Shown in pieces: positions 7,942 through 14,324 of a stretch of DNA of 23,285 nt. This stretch comes from MGML01 sp964493985 (GTDB taxonomy: Bacteria > Chloroflexota > Dehalococcoidia > Dehalococcoidales > UBA2162): positions 1 through 23,285 of the forward strand of contig CAZBQL010000045.1 of the NCBI GenBank assembly GCA_964493985.1, read 5' to 3'. Positions within the stretch are counted from its first letter, which is position 1; each line of letters opens with the position of its first letter. The notes under the pieces are model-generated. The model saw nothing but the letters and a program-made list of their open reading frames with translations. It did not search any database and was not told the origin of the DNA. The position numbers and the translations under genes were made by a program.

Positions 7942-8691
7942 TTATTCCTCCGTATCAAGTCCCCATTTTTTAAATAAATCGATGTAAAACGGCGGTCGTG
8001 GAAAATCCGGGGTCATGATGTAGGTCTGACGTTTGTAACTTCCTCCTCTGCGATCCGTTTCACGAAGTGTCTCCATAAGACCGGGGAGTTTATCTTTCGG
8101 TATGGAAAAGATCATCTCATCCTCGCCGGCCATGGCTCTCTCGTACTCGCCGGGATCAGGGATAGTGACCCGATATTCACTCTTTTCAATGACCGGTACC
8201 ACCGAATAAACACAGGAGTCTATCGGATCGAATACAGAATTGACCAGGGCTTTATCATGTGATTTCACTGCGCCGATAAGGTTTCTTAACTGGGCCGTGT
8301 TCGAGTAGACCAGCACCATGTCCGGTTCAAACGGAGCTGTTTTTAACGGGGCAGTTACGATACCGATATATTTCCCAACCTCGAACCGGGGAAAGTAGGC
8401 ATGGCTGTTAACGAAGTCGTCCTGCGGGTCCTCGACCAGACCGTATCCCATGAGTGGAGCCCAGCACCAGTTGTCTTCTTTTAGCATGGCTACCATTTCG
8501 CCGCTGCGGCGTGACATGGCGAAGACCTGACACTGCGCCAGGTGATACCCACGGTCTTTTTTCGGTCGTATCGCTCCTTCCGGTATATCCTCTTCTTTCT
8601 CCAGCATTTTCACAGCGATGGGAGAGGTCCGTAACTGCAGAATTCGTTCAAGGTCTTCACCATAGGCATTATATTCCTGTATCGACGGCAT
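7942..8691 (-). CDS. DUF169 family protein
   Basis: 249 residues from an ATG with a well-placed GGAGG; a longer frame starting at 8730 would put that site inside the gene. The N-terminal half has the DUF169 pattern: a short helix (YGEDLERILQLRTSPIAVKML), then HLAQCQVFAMSRRSGEMVAM and a Trp/Cys motif (NWCWAP), followed by glycine-rich strands. No signal peptide or membrane segment is seen. DUF169 proteins are common in anaerobes and have no established function; conserved cysteines hint at metal or cofactor binding. It is followed on the + strand side by a separate ferredoxin gene in the same orientation. Confidence 0.88.
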   Translation of the reverse strand: MPSIQEYNAYGEDLERILQLRTSPIAVKMLEKEEDIPEGAIRPKKDRGYHLAQCQVFAMSRRSGEMVAMLKEDNWCWAPLMGYGLVEDPQDDFVNSHAYFPRFEVGKYIGIVTAPLKTAPFEPDMVLVYSNTAQLRNLIGAVKSHDKALVNSVFDPIDSCVYSVVPVIEKSEYRVTIPDPGEYERAMAGEDEMIFSIPKDKLPGLMETLRETDRRGGSYKRQTYIMTPDFPRPPFYIDLFKKWGLDTEE

Positions 8692-8765
8692 ATTAAAACC
8701 TCCATATATCAATCGAAGAACATTATACACTTTTCTTCAAAGAAAAGGCAGGAAATGGAAAAACA

Positions 8766-8792
8766 GAAACCCCGAATATTCTTCAGGGTTTC
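8766..8792 (-). terminator. Probable terminator of the ferredoxin gene
   Basis: An 11-bp stem with one C-A mismatch (8766-8776 with 8782-8792) and a 5-base loop. On the - strand it is followed by TGTTTTTCC. It lies about 90 bases after the ferredoxin stop and before the DUF169 start, so the two genes probably have separate transcripts. Confidence 0.55.
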
Positions 8793-8843
8793 AATAATTA
8801 TAACACAGTTTCTATAGTGATGTCAAATTTTACGCCTGACAAT

Positions 8844-8863
8844 ATGAAAAACCGGTTTTTCAT
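8844..8863. other. 20-bp perfect palindrome just after the ferredoxin stop
   Basis: The sequence ATGAAAAACCGGTTTTTCAT reads the same on both strands. It sits 19 bases downstream of the ferredoxin stop codon and upstream of the DUF169 gene. It could be a weak hairpin helping termination or RNA stability, or a binding site for a dimeric protein acting on DUF169. No loop bases are present, so it is not a classical terminator. Confidence 0.6.
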
Positions 8864-8882
8864 GTGTTTGAGATTACGGCTG

Positions 8883-9398
8883 TCAGGCTGTGCTGCTGGT
8901 CCTCTGTTCATTTAGTTTCTTTGAAAGATAGTCTATCTTCGGAGAGTTGGCAAGACTTTTGGGGAGAAACTGAAGCGCACCGGTAGGGCAGAACTTAACG
9001 CATTGGGGATCTCCTTCGCACAATTCACACTTTATAACCCTCTTCCTGCTTGTATCATATCGTATAGCGCCGAAAGGACACCCGGTCATGCACATACGGC
9101 ATCCGATGCATTTATTGTAATTAATGACCATAGCCCCGGTTTCCGGGTTCCTGCTTATAGCGTTAACCGGACAGACATGCATGCAATATGGCACATCGCA
9201 CTGCTGACAGGTCAGTGCTTCGAAGATCAACTCATCTTCTTCATCGATATCGGTAATCGCATGACCTTCATGCCTGGCTACCTGCAATCGTGCCTTTGCT
9301 AGACTGGTCGCTCCGTTATTGTACGTTGAACATGTCGTCATGCACCGCATGCATCCCGTACATATAAACGGATCGAATACGAGTACTTTTTCTTCCAT
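8883..9398 (-). CDS. Four-cluster [4Fe-4S] ferredoxin (HycB/CooF/DmsB-like electron-transfer subunit)
   Basis: 171 residues with sixteen cysteines in four cluster motifs: CTGCMRCMTTC (Cys13, 16, 19, 23), CQQCDVPYCMHVCP, CIGCRMCMTGCP and CELCEGDPQCVKFCP. This is the layout of the iron-sulfur subunits of molybdopterin oxidoreductases, aldehyde:ferredoxin oxidoreductases and CO dehydrogenase or hydrogenase complexes. It has no Tat or Sec signal, so it acts in the cytoplasm. No catalytic partner is next to it, only the DUF169 gene downstream and the divergent DUF134 operon, so its redox partner is unknown. The C-terminal tail of about 25 residues after the last cluster is polar. Confidence 0.93.
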   Translation of the reverse strand: MEEKVLVFDPFICTGCMRCMTTCSTYNNGATSLAKARLQVARHEGHAITDIDEEDELIFEALTCQQCDVPYCMHVCPVNAISRNPETGAMVINYNKCIGCRMCMTGCPFGAIRYDTSRKRVIKCELCEGDPQCVKFCPTGALQFLPKSLANSPKIDYLSKKLNEQRTSSTA

Positions 9399-9439
9399 AA
9401 CTTAAGAAACCTTTCTTATCTGTACTTGATTTCAAGCCT

Positions 9440-9468
9440 ATTATATAACTTCGAGCGAGAATTGAAAA
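9440..9468 (-). promoter_or_regulatory. Predicted sigma70-type promoter for the ferredoxin gene
   Basis: On the - strand TTTTCA (9468-9463) and a perfect TATAAT (9445-9440) are 17 bases apart, about 42 bases before the start codon at 9398. It diverges from the DUF134 promoter within about 180 bases. Confidence 0.55.
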
Positions 9469-9512
9469 ATTCAAGCGCATTAAAAACGAAACAATGAAAC
9501 GAATACGATATA

Positions 9513-9541
9513 TTGACGAATATTAATAGCAGTGCTAGAAT
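9513..9541 (+). promoter_or_regulatory. Strong predicted sigma70-type promoter of the DUF134 operon
   Basis: TTGACG (9513-9518) and TAGAAT (9536-9541) with an ideal 17-base spacer, one mismatch in each box. The expected transcription start, near 9548, falls inside the palindrome at 9543-9564. Confidence 0.75.
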
Positions 9542-9542
9542 A

Positions 9543-9564
9543 ATTATGAGCATATGCTCATAAT
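9543..9564. promoter_or_regulatory. 22-bp perfect palindrome, candidate operator of the DUF134 operon
   Basis: A 22-bp uninterrupted perfect inverted repeat with core TGAGCATATGCTCA. It begins 1 base after the -10 box and covers the expected transcription start. This is a classical position for a dimeric repressor, and the first gene downstream encodes a helix-turn-helix DUF134 protein. Autoregulation is inferred. Confidence 0.75.
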
Positions 9565-9581
9565 AACATGGTGTTACGAAT

Positions 9582-10037
9582 ATGCCAAGACCAAGAAAAT
9601 GTCGAAGAGTAGAATCTGTACCAGGAACAACATACTTTAAGCCTGCCGGAATTCCGATGAGAATGCTGGAGGATGTTCACCTGACCGTAGACGAAGTTGA
9701 GGCTTTGCGTCTAAAAGAGATAGAAGAACTCGATCAGGAAATGGGCGCTGAAAGGATGGGAATATCACGGCCTACTTTTCAGCGGATGCTGGCTTCAGCA
9801 AGAAAAAAAGTGGCTGATGCTGTTTTAAACGGTAAAGCAATAAGGATAGAAGGCGGGATATTCGCCATGGCAAACAGCCCGTACCGGTGCTTTAACGGGC
9901 ACGAGTGGAATGTCTCTTTCGAGGAGATGACCAGCGCACCGCCGGAGTTATGCCCAACCTGTGATACGCCTCGAATCGAGCCTGTATTGGCAGCAGGGCA
10001 CGGCAGGAGAGGTCGGGGCTGGCATGGAGGTAAGTAA
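9582..10037 (+). CDS. DUF134 (UPF0251) helix-turn-helix protein, likely transcriptional regulator
   Basis: 151 residues. The N-terminus MPRPRKCRRVES and the following LTVDEVEALRLKEIEELDQE...MGISRPTFQRMLASARKKVADA are diagnostic of DUF134, with a sigma-70 region 4-like helix-turn-helix around residues 40-80. The C-terminal half has a small Cys/His module (C-x3-H, then CPTC) that could bind zinc or a cluster. The tail GHGRRGRGWHGGK is Gly/Arg/His-rich. The Shine-Dalgarno is weak, with only GGTG upstream. It is the first gene of the long + strand run and sits right behind the palindromic operator. DUF134 genes commonly occur with NifX-domain genes. I infer an autoregulated metal- or cluster-responsive regulator. 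Confidence 0.9.
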   Translation: MPRPRKCRRVESVPGTTYFKPAGIPMRMLEDVHLTVDEVEALRLKEIEELDQEMGAERMGISRPTFQRMLASARKKVADAVLNGKAIRIEGGIFAMANSPYRCFNGHEWNVSFEEMTSAPPELCPTCDTPRIEPVLAAGHGRRGRGWHGGK

Positions 10038-10043
10038 AGTTTA

Positions 10044-10775
10044 ATGAAGATACTTGATGATTTGATTGCTTCTCTTAACTACGACGTAGAAGTAAGAGAT
10101 ATACGATTAGGAGTTTTTCAAACGGCTGTATACACGCGAGGATGCGGTCTGGCTTCGACGCCACACGGAATCGGACATGCTCAGGGAAATTCACCGGTAA
10201 AAGAAGCAGGATTTCTTAAGAAAAAAAGTTCTCGTGAATTAATTGACATGGTAAGATCCAAAAATTTATTTGAAGCCAGCATAGGAATGGCTACCATCAA
10301 CTCGCTTATAGAGGTCGATATTGATGAATGTAGAGAACTGAATGCGGCAGTATTACTTGGAGAAAAAGGAAAAGGGAAGAAAGTGGCGATAATAGGTCAT
10401 TTCCCTTTTATTCCACAGTTAAAGGAAATCTCTGATCAGGTGTGGGTAATCGAAAAGAACCCTGTTGAGGATGAGTATGCGGAGGAAAAAGCAGAAAAAC
10501 TGATATCTCAGGCAGACGTAGTTGGTATTACAGGAATGGCTATTACCAACCACACCCTGGATAACCTTTTGAACTATTGCAGCCCGGACACATATGTCAT
10601 GATCTTAGGAGGAACAACACCTTTATCCCCGGTGTTGTTCGATTATGGAATAGATTCATTATCAGGAACGGTAGTTACACGACCGGACCCGGTCCTTGAC
10701 GCCGTAAGTCAAGGAGCGACCTACCGACAGCTTAAAGACGTTAAACGTCTCATAATGGAAAGGAAAAGGGGGTGA
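10044..10775 (+). CDS. DUF4213/DUF364 protein (putative heavy-metal chelation family)
   Basis: 243 residues. The N-terminal part (MKILDDLIASL...VEVRDIRLGVFQTAV) fits DUF4213, an enolase N-terminus-like fold. The rest (KVAIIGHFPFIPQLKE...VWVIEKNP...ADVVGITGMAITNHTLDNLL...VMILGGTTPLSPVLFDYGID) fits the Rossmann-like DUF364. The family is described as putative heavy-metal chelating, but no activity is established. No signal peptide. The start lies 6 bases after the DUF134 stop and uses GGAGGT inside the end of that gene. In this setting a role in binding or handling a metal or cofactor is a reasonable inference. Confidence 0.88.
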   Translation: MKILDDLIASLNYDVEVRDIRLGVFQTAVYTRGCGLASTPHGIGHAQGNSPVKEAGFLKKKSSRELIDMVRSKNLFEASIGMATINSLIEVDIDECRELNAAVLLGEKGKGKKVAIIGHFPFIPQLKEISDQVWVIEKNPVEDEYAEEKAEKLISQADVVGITGMAITNHTLDNLLNYCSPDTYVMILGGTTPLSPVLFDYGIDSLSGTVVTRPDPVLDAVSQGATYRQLKDVKRLIMERKRG

Positions 10776-10779
10776 GATG

Positions 10780-11007
10780 ATGTTTCTCGGATTTGGACGA
10801 GGTATGATGCGTAGATTTACACCAGGCAAGGGATTTGCTCCGGGCAGAGGGCGTGGATTCGGATTAGGGTTTGACAGCGTCAATCGTCAACCATTTTATG
10901 GCTGGGGAAGAGGTGGACTTCCCAGATGCAACACTCCTGGTTTAAGAAGAGCTGTGACATCGGGATTGCCTTACAGATTATCCAGGCGAACCGGATGGTT
11001 TTACTAG
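10780..11007 (+). CDS. Short Gly/Arg-rich protein, DUF5320-like N-terminal module
   Basis: 75 residues, rich in Gly, Arg and Phe. The block GRGGLPRC-x2-PG-[LM]-RR is shared with the next gene, so the two are paralogs. Unlike that gene it has no C-terminal coiled coil. Two adjacent ATG codons exist; the second is used here because it is 5 bases from GGGGGTG, while the first is at 10777. It begins just after the DUF364 stop. The single conserved Cys and the Gly/Arg-rich context suggest a scaffold or metal-binding accessory protein. Function unknown. Confidence 0.7.
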   Translation: MFLGFGRGMMRRFTPGKGFAPGRGRGFGLGFDSVNRQPFYGWGRGGLPRCNTPGLRRAVTSGLPYRLSRRTGWFY

Positions 11008-11081
11008 ATTGGTACCCACGTAGCGAAAAATAGATAAAAATCGATTAATAAATCCTGAAAAATATATAGAGGAGGTTTACT

Positions 11082-11441
11082 ATGGTTTACGAATACGGGA
11101 GAGGAATGGCACGCGGATTTGGATTTGGCGCAGGTTCGGGTCCTGGTCGTGGAAGAGGAGCAGGTTTTGGCTTCAGAGGAGCATCACCGCCCTGGCCATA
11201 TGTTGGCAGAGGTCGCGGAGGGCTGCCCAGGTGCAGTTATCCTGGAATGCGGAGGGGCTTTATTCCTGACTGGGACTACGGTACGCCTTGGAACGCAGGA
11301 TATGATCCTGCTGCAGCGGTTGATTCGGAGAAAGAGGTACTGAAAGATCAAGCCGAAATGATGAAAGAGCAGCTCGAACAGATTGAACAACGACTAAAGG
11401 AACTGGAAGAAAAAGAAACAAATGAGGCAGGTGAAAATTGA
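11082..11441 (+). CDS. DUF5320-like protein: Gly/Arg-rich head and coiled-coil tail
   Basis: 119 residues. Residues 1-70 are Gly/Arg/Phe-rich with the GRGGLPRC-x2-PGMRR block. Residues about 85-119 (KEVLKDQAEMMKEQLEQIEQ and onwards) form a strongly predicted coiled coil, acidic at the end. A very good GAGGAGGT site precedes the ATG. The stop overlaps the start of the NifX-domain gene by 4 bases, so translation is coupled. DUF5320 proteins are regularly found next to NifX-domain and MinD-like ATPase genes in anaerobes; function is unknown. The layout suggests a coiled-coil oligomer presenting basic flexible heads. Confidence 0.82.
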   Translation: MVYEYGRGMARGFGFGAGSGPGRGRGAGFGFRGASPPWPYVGRGRGGLPRCSYPGMRRGFIPDWDYGTPWNAGYDPAAAVDSEKEVLKDQAEMMKEQLEQIEQRLKELEEKETNEAGEN

Positions 11442-11875
11442 AAATAGCAGTTTCAGCCAGTGAAAAAGGTCTTGATGCGGAGATGGACCCAAGATTTGGG
11501 AGGTGCCGATATTTTACGATAGTCGATACGGAAACTATGGATTACGAATCGATAGATAACAGTAGTGCCATGGCGTCAGGAGGCGCCGGAACTTCAGCCG
11601 GACAGGCTATATCAGAGAAAGGTGTGGAAGTCGTACTGACAGGCAACTGTGGACCGAATGCTTTCGGCGTCTTAAATGCTGCCGGTATAAAAGTAATCAC
11701 CGGAGTCTCAGGTAAAGTAAGAGATGTGGTGGAACGTTTTAAAAATGGTAAGTTACAGGAAAATACCGGAGCGAATGTTCCCGACCATTTTGGAAGTGGT
11801 GGTGGTATGAGACGAGGTGGCGGTATGGGCAGAGGTGGAGGAATGGGTCGAGGCCGCGGAATGGGAACGAGATAA
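11438..11875 (+). CDS. NifX/NifB-type dinitrogenase cofactor-binding domain protein with Gly/Arg-rich tail
   Basis: 145 residues from a TTG codon that overlaps the preceding stop (TTGA), with AGGTG upstream. Residues 1-110 form a PF02579-type domain (MKIAVSASEKGLDAEMDPRFGRC, then SGGAGTSAGQAISEKGVEVVLTG and GPNAFGVLNAAGIKVI), as in NifX, NafY and the Mo-Cu orange protein ORP. These carry metal-sulfur clusters or cofactors. Residues from about 120 on are a Gly/Met/Arg repeat (RGGGMGRGGGMGRGRGMG). There are no nitrogenase genes here, so the cargo is more likely an ORP-like or simpler cluster. It sits directly before two MinD-like Fe-S ATPases, the classical ORP-type context. Confidence 0.9.
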   Translation: MKIAVSASEKGLDAEMDPRFGRCRYFTIVDTETMDYESIDNSSAMASGGAGTSAGQAISEKGVEVVLTGNCGPNAFGVLNAAGIKVITGVSGKVRDVVERFKNGKLQENTGANVPDHFGSGGGMRRGGGMGRGGGMGRGRGMGTR

Positions 11876-11902
11876 ACTTACAAAAGCCGGAGAAATTACT
11901 TA

Positions 11903-12769
11903 ATGCAAATATCGGTAGCCAGCGGAAAAGGCGGGACCGGTAAGACTCTGGTAGCCACCAGTCTCGCTATTTCACTAAAAGATACATATAATGTACAGTT
12001 AATCGATTGCGATGTCGAGGAACCTGACGATTACATATTTATCAGGCCTGATATCACGAGAAAAGAGTCTGTTTTTATTACCAATCCGTCAGTTGACGAA
12101 AATCTGTGTACTTATTGTGGAAAATGCGCAGGAGTATGTGCGTTTAATGCCATCGCGGTAATTAAAAATCATATATTGACATTCAGTAATTTGTGTCATG
12201 GGTGTGGCGCTTGTGCCTATCTCTGTCCGGAAGGAGCAATAACCGAGATAAACAGAGAAATGGGGGTAATAGAAACCGGCACGTCTGGAAACCTGGAATT
12301 CATTCAGGGTATGCTTACTGTCGGAGAAGCTATGGCAACCCCGGTGATCGACCAGGTAAAGAAAAAAGCTGATAAAGCAAAGGTGGTCATAATAGATACT
12401 CCTCCCGGTACATCTTGCCCGGTTGTGCACTCGGTTAGTGGAAGTGATTTCTGTTTGTTGGTAACCGAGCCAACACCTTTCGGAATGAATGATCTGGCCC
12501 TGGCAGTAGAAACTGTGCAGACCCTGGGCATACAATGTGGGATCATTATTAACAGATCTGGCGAAAATGACTCTATAATTGAGGATTATTGTAGAGAAAA
12601 GGATATCCCGGTGATGATGAAAATTCCGCTCGAAATAGAGATTGCCAGGTTGTATTCGAAAGGAATGACATTAGCTGAAGGTATGCCGATGTGGAAAGAG
12701 ATATTTAAAGCCCTTTTTGAAAATATTCAGGAGACAAAGGTTGAAGGAACTGGTAGTATTAAGCGGTAA
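11903..12769 (+). CDS. MinD-superfamily P-loop ATPase with inserted two-cluster ferredoxin domain (first of pair)
   Basis: 288 residues. The deviant Walker A motif is GKGGTGKT near residues 8-15. Two [4Fe-4S] motifs are inserted: CTYCGKCAGVC (Cys69, 72, 75, 79) and CHGCGACAYLCP (Cys98, 101, 104, 108). Walker B-like VVIIDTPPGTSCPVV follows. Homologs in Desulfovibrio belong to ORP loci, and others are annotated as cobyrinic acid a,c-diamide synthase-like. It probably dimerises and couples ATP hydrolysis to cluster transfer or electron flow. Start ATG has GGAG upstream. The 3' end overlaps the second ATPase gene by 29 bases. Confidence 0.93.
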   Translation: MQISVASGKGGTGKTLVATSLAISLKDTYNVQLIDCDVEEPDDYIFIRPDITRKESVFITNPSVDENLCTYCGKCAGVCAFNAIAVIKNHILTFSNLCHGCGACAYLCPEGAITEINREMGVIETGTSGNLEFIQGMLTVGEAMATPVIDQVKKKADKAKVVIIDTPPGTSCPVVHSVSGSDFCLLVTEPTPFGMNDLALAVETVQTLGIQCGIIINRSGENDSIIEDYCREKDIPVMMKIPLEIEIARLYSKGMTLAEGMPMWKEIFKALFENIQETKVEGTGSIKR

Positions 12770-13601
12770 AGGCGGGACGGGAAAAACGAGCATTGTTGGC
12801 TCTTTCGCAGCGCTTGCAGATGATAAAATAATGGCTGATTGCGATGTTGACGCTGCCGATCTTCATATTATACTTAACCCGGAAGTACTGGAAGAAAATG
12901 AGTTCTGGAGTGGACAGGTAGCTGAGATTAATGAATCTAAATGTACTCAATGCGGATTATGCTCGGAACTGTGCAGGTTCGAAGCAATAAGTCAGAGTAA
13001 AGTAGACACATTTTTGTGTGAAGGTTGCGCTTTTTGTTACCAGGTATGTCCGGCAGACGCAATTACCATGCACCAGAATATGTCCGGTAAATGGTATGTA
13101 TCAAAAACCAGATATGGGATGCTGGTACATGCCAAACTCGGTATAGCCCAGGAAAATTCAGGAAAACTGGTATCTGTTGTAAGGCAAAAAGCCAGGGAAA
13201 TTGCAAAAGAACAAAGTCTGGAGTATATACTTACTGACGGGCCTCCCGGAATAGGCTGTCCGGTAATATCGTCGCTTTCAGGTTCCAGCAAAGCTCTAAT
13301 TGTAACGGAACCAACGATTTCGGGGTTGCACGATATGGACAGGATTCTCGGATTATGCGAACATTTTAATATAGAGGCGCTTGTCTGTATAAATAAATAT
13401 GATATCAACGAAGAAAATACCGGGAAAATTACTCAATATTGTAAGGACAGAAATGTACCTATAGCAGGTTATGTTCCTTATGATAATATAATAACCGAGG
13501 CGATGATACACGGAAAACCGGTTGTGAAATATAAAATGAATGATACTTCCAGAGCAATCGAGGACCTGTGGGACAATTTACTGGAGAGAATGACTGTATA
13601 A
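12741..13601 (+). CDS. MinD-superfamily P-loop ATPase with inserted two-cluster ferredoxin domain (second of pair)
   Basis: 286 residues from TTG at 12741, chosen because CAGGAG lies 6 bases before it and the resulting MKELVVLSGKGGTGKTS puts Walker A at the usual distance from the N-terminus; another TTG at 12717 would add 8 residues. Cluster motifs: CTQCGLCSELC (Cys68, 71, 74, 78) and CEGCAFCYQVCP (Cys93, 96, 99, 103). Walker B-like region: YILTDGPPGIGCPVI. It is a diverged paralog of the preceding gene; a tightly overlapping pair of this kind probably makes a heterodimer. Translation is likely coupled. Confidence 0.92.
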   Translation: MKELVVLSGKGGTGKTSIVGSFAALADDKIMADCDVDAADLHIILNPEVLEENEFWSGQVAEINESKCTQCGLCSELCRFEAISQSKVDTFLCEGCAFCYQVCPADAITMHQNMSGKWYVSKTRYGMLVHAKLGIAQENSGKLVSVVRQKAREIAKEQSLEYILTDGPPGIGCPVISSLSGSSKALIVTEPTISGLHDMDRILGLCEHFNIEALVCINKYDINEENTGKITQYCKDRNVPIAGYVPYDNIITEAMIHGKPVVKYKMNDTSRAIEDLWDNLLERMTV

Positions 13602-13611
13602 GGAGTTTCAT

Positions 13612-13974
13612 ATGCAGGACACGATTAAGGAATTTATGGACCAGAAGAAGTTTGCCGTGATCGGGGCAACAGACAACACTGAAAAATACGGAAACAGGAT
13701 ATTCAAGAACCTTAAAGACAGGGGATATGAAGTCTATCCGGTTAATCCTAAACTTGAAGAGCTTGATGGTATACAAGTGTACCATACCCTATCTGATGTA
13801 CCTGTTAAAGTTGACGTAGTCGATTTCGTAGTCCCGCCGGCTGTTACTGAAGAGATTCTGAAAGAATGCAATAAATTGGGTCTTAAAAGGATATGGCTGC
13901 AACCTGGTTCAGAGAGCGAGGACGCTGTAAAATACTGTCAGGACAATGGTATGACGGTCTTGCATGACGTCTGA
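13612..13974 (+). CDS. CoA-binding domain protein (YccU-like), ending at a TGA where family members usually have Cys
   Basis: 120 residues with a Rossmann CoA-binding fold: FAVIGATDNTEKYGNRIFKN, then GYEVYPVNPKLEELDGIQVY and VDVVDFVVPPAVTEEILKEC, and GLKRIWLQPGSESEDAVKYC. Family members typically finish with a short motif like xDRC[IPV]MV. Here the frame reads ...LHDV-TGA-VMVN-TAA, so the TGA sits where a conserved Cys is normally found, and four further sense codons follow. It may be a normal early stop, a sequencing or point change, or recoding; see findings. An AAGGAG site precedes the ATG. Role in the operon unknown; nucleotide or CoA binding is expected. Confidence 0.88.
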   Translation: MQDTIKEFMDQKKFAVIGATDNTEKYGNRIFKNLKDRGYEVYPVNPKLEELDGIQVYHTLSDVPVKVDVVDFVVPPAVTEEILKECNKLGLKRIWLQPGSESEDAVKYCQDNGMTVLHDV

Positions 13975-14005
13975 GTGATGGTAAATTAATCTCAGGATGA
14001 GTGAA

Positions 14006-14305
14006 ATGGATTCTTATAAACTGGAACCGAAATATTCCACGAATGAAATCACCGGCAGGTGCCTGAAGTGTCTGGCTGAACATGAGATGAACACGTGTCT
14101 TATGTCTTTGCTCAGAGGTGATGATCAGGACAGCGAGGAAGAGACAAAAAAGAAGTATGAAGCCCTGATGACCTTTTTGAAATCGCCTGCTGCAAGGGAA
14201 CTGATTGACGAATCTGAAAAGTTACTTTCCGAAGGAAAGAAAGTAAATGTAAAACTTTACATTACAGATGATAAGCCCAGGTATGAACTGGAGATAATAG
14301 ACTAA
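14006..14305 (+). CDS. Unknown small cysteine-containing acidic protein
   Basis: 99 residues from ATG 14006, which has AGGATGA 5 bases upstream; an in-frame ATG at 13997 would add three residues but has no ribosome site. Near the N-terminus is a Cys cluster C-x2-C-x8-C (Cys19, 22, 31) that could hold a metal. The rest looks like helices (EEETKKKYEALMTFLKSPAA) and ends in a beta-strand pair (KKVNVKLYITDD...YELEIID). I do not recognise a named family. It lies between the CoA-binding and second NifX-domain genes with short gaps and is most likely part of the same functional unit. Confidence 0.75.
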   Translation: MDSYKLEPKYSTNEITGRCLKCLAEHEMNTCLMSLLRGDDQDSEEETKKKYEALMTFLKSPAARELIDESEKLLSEGKKVNVKLYITDDKPRYELEIID

Positions 14306-14324
14306 CAAAGGAGAGGAATTAAAA

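Noticed and set aside
13971..13995. SECIS element behind the TGA of the CoA-binding gene
   Set aside because: Only a 5-bp stem with a 15-base loop is visible, which is too weak to claim; the TGA itself is kept as a finding.
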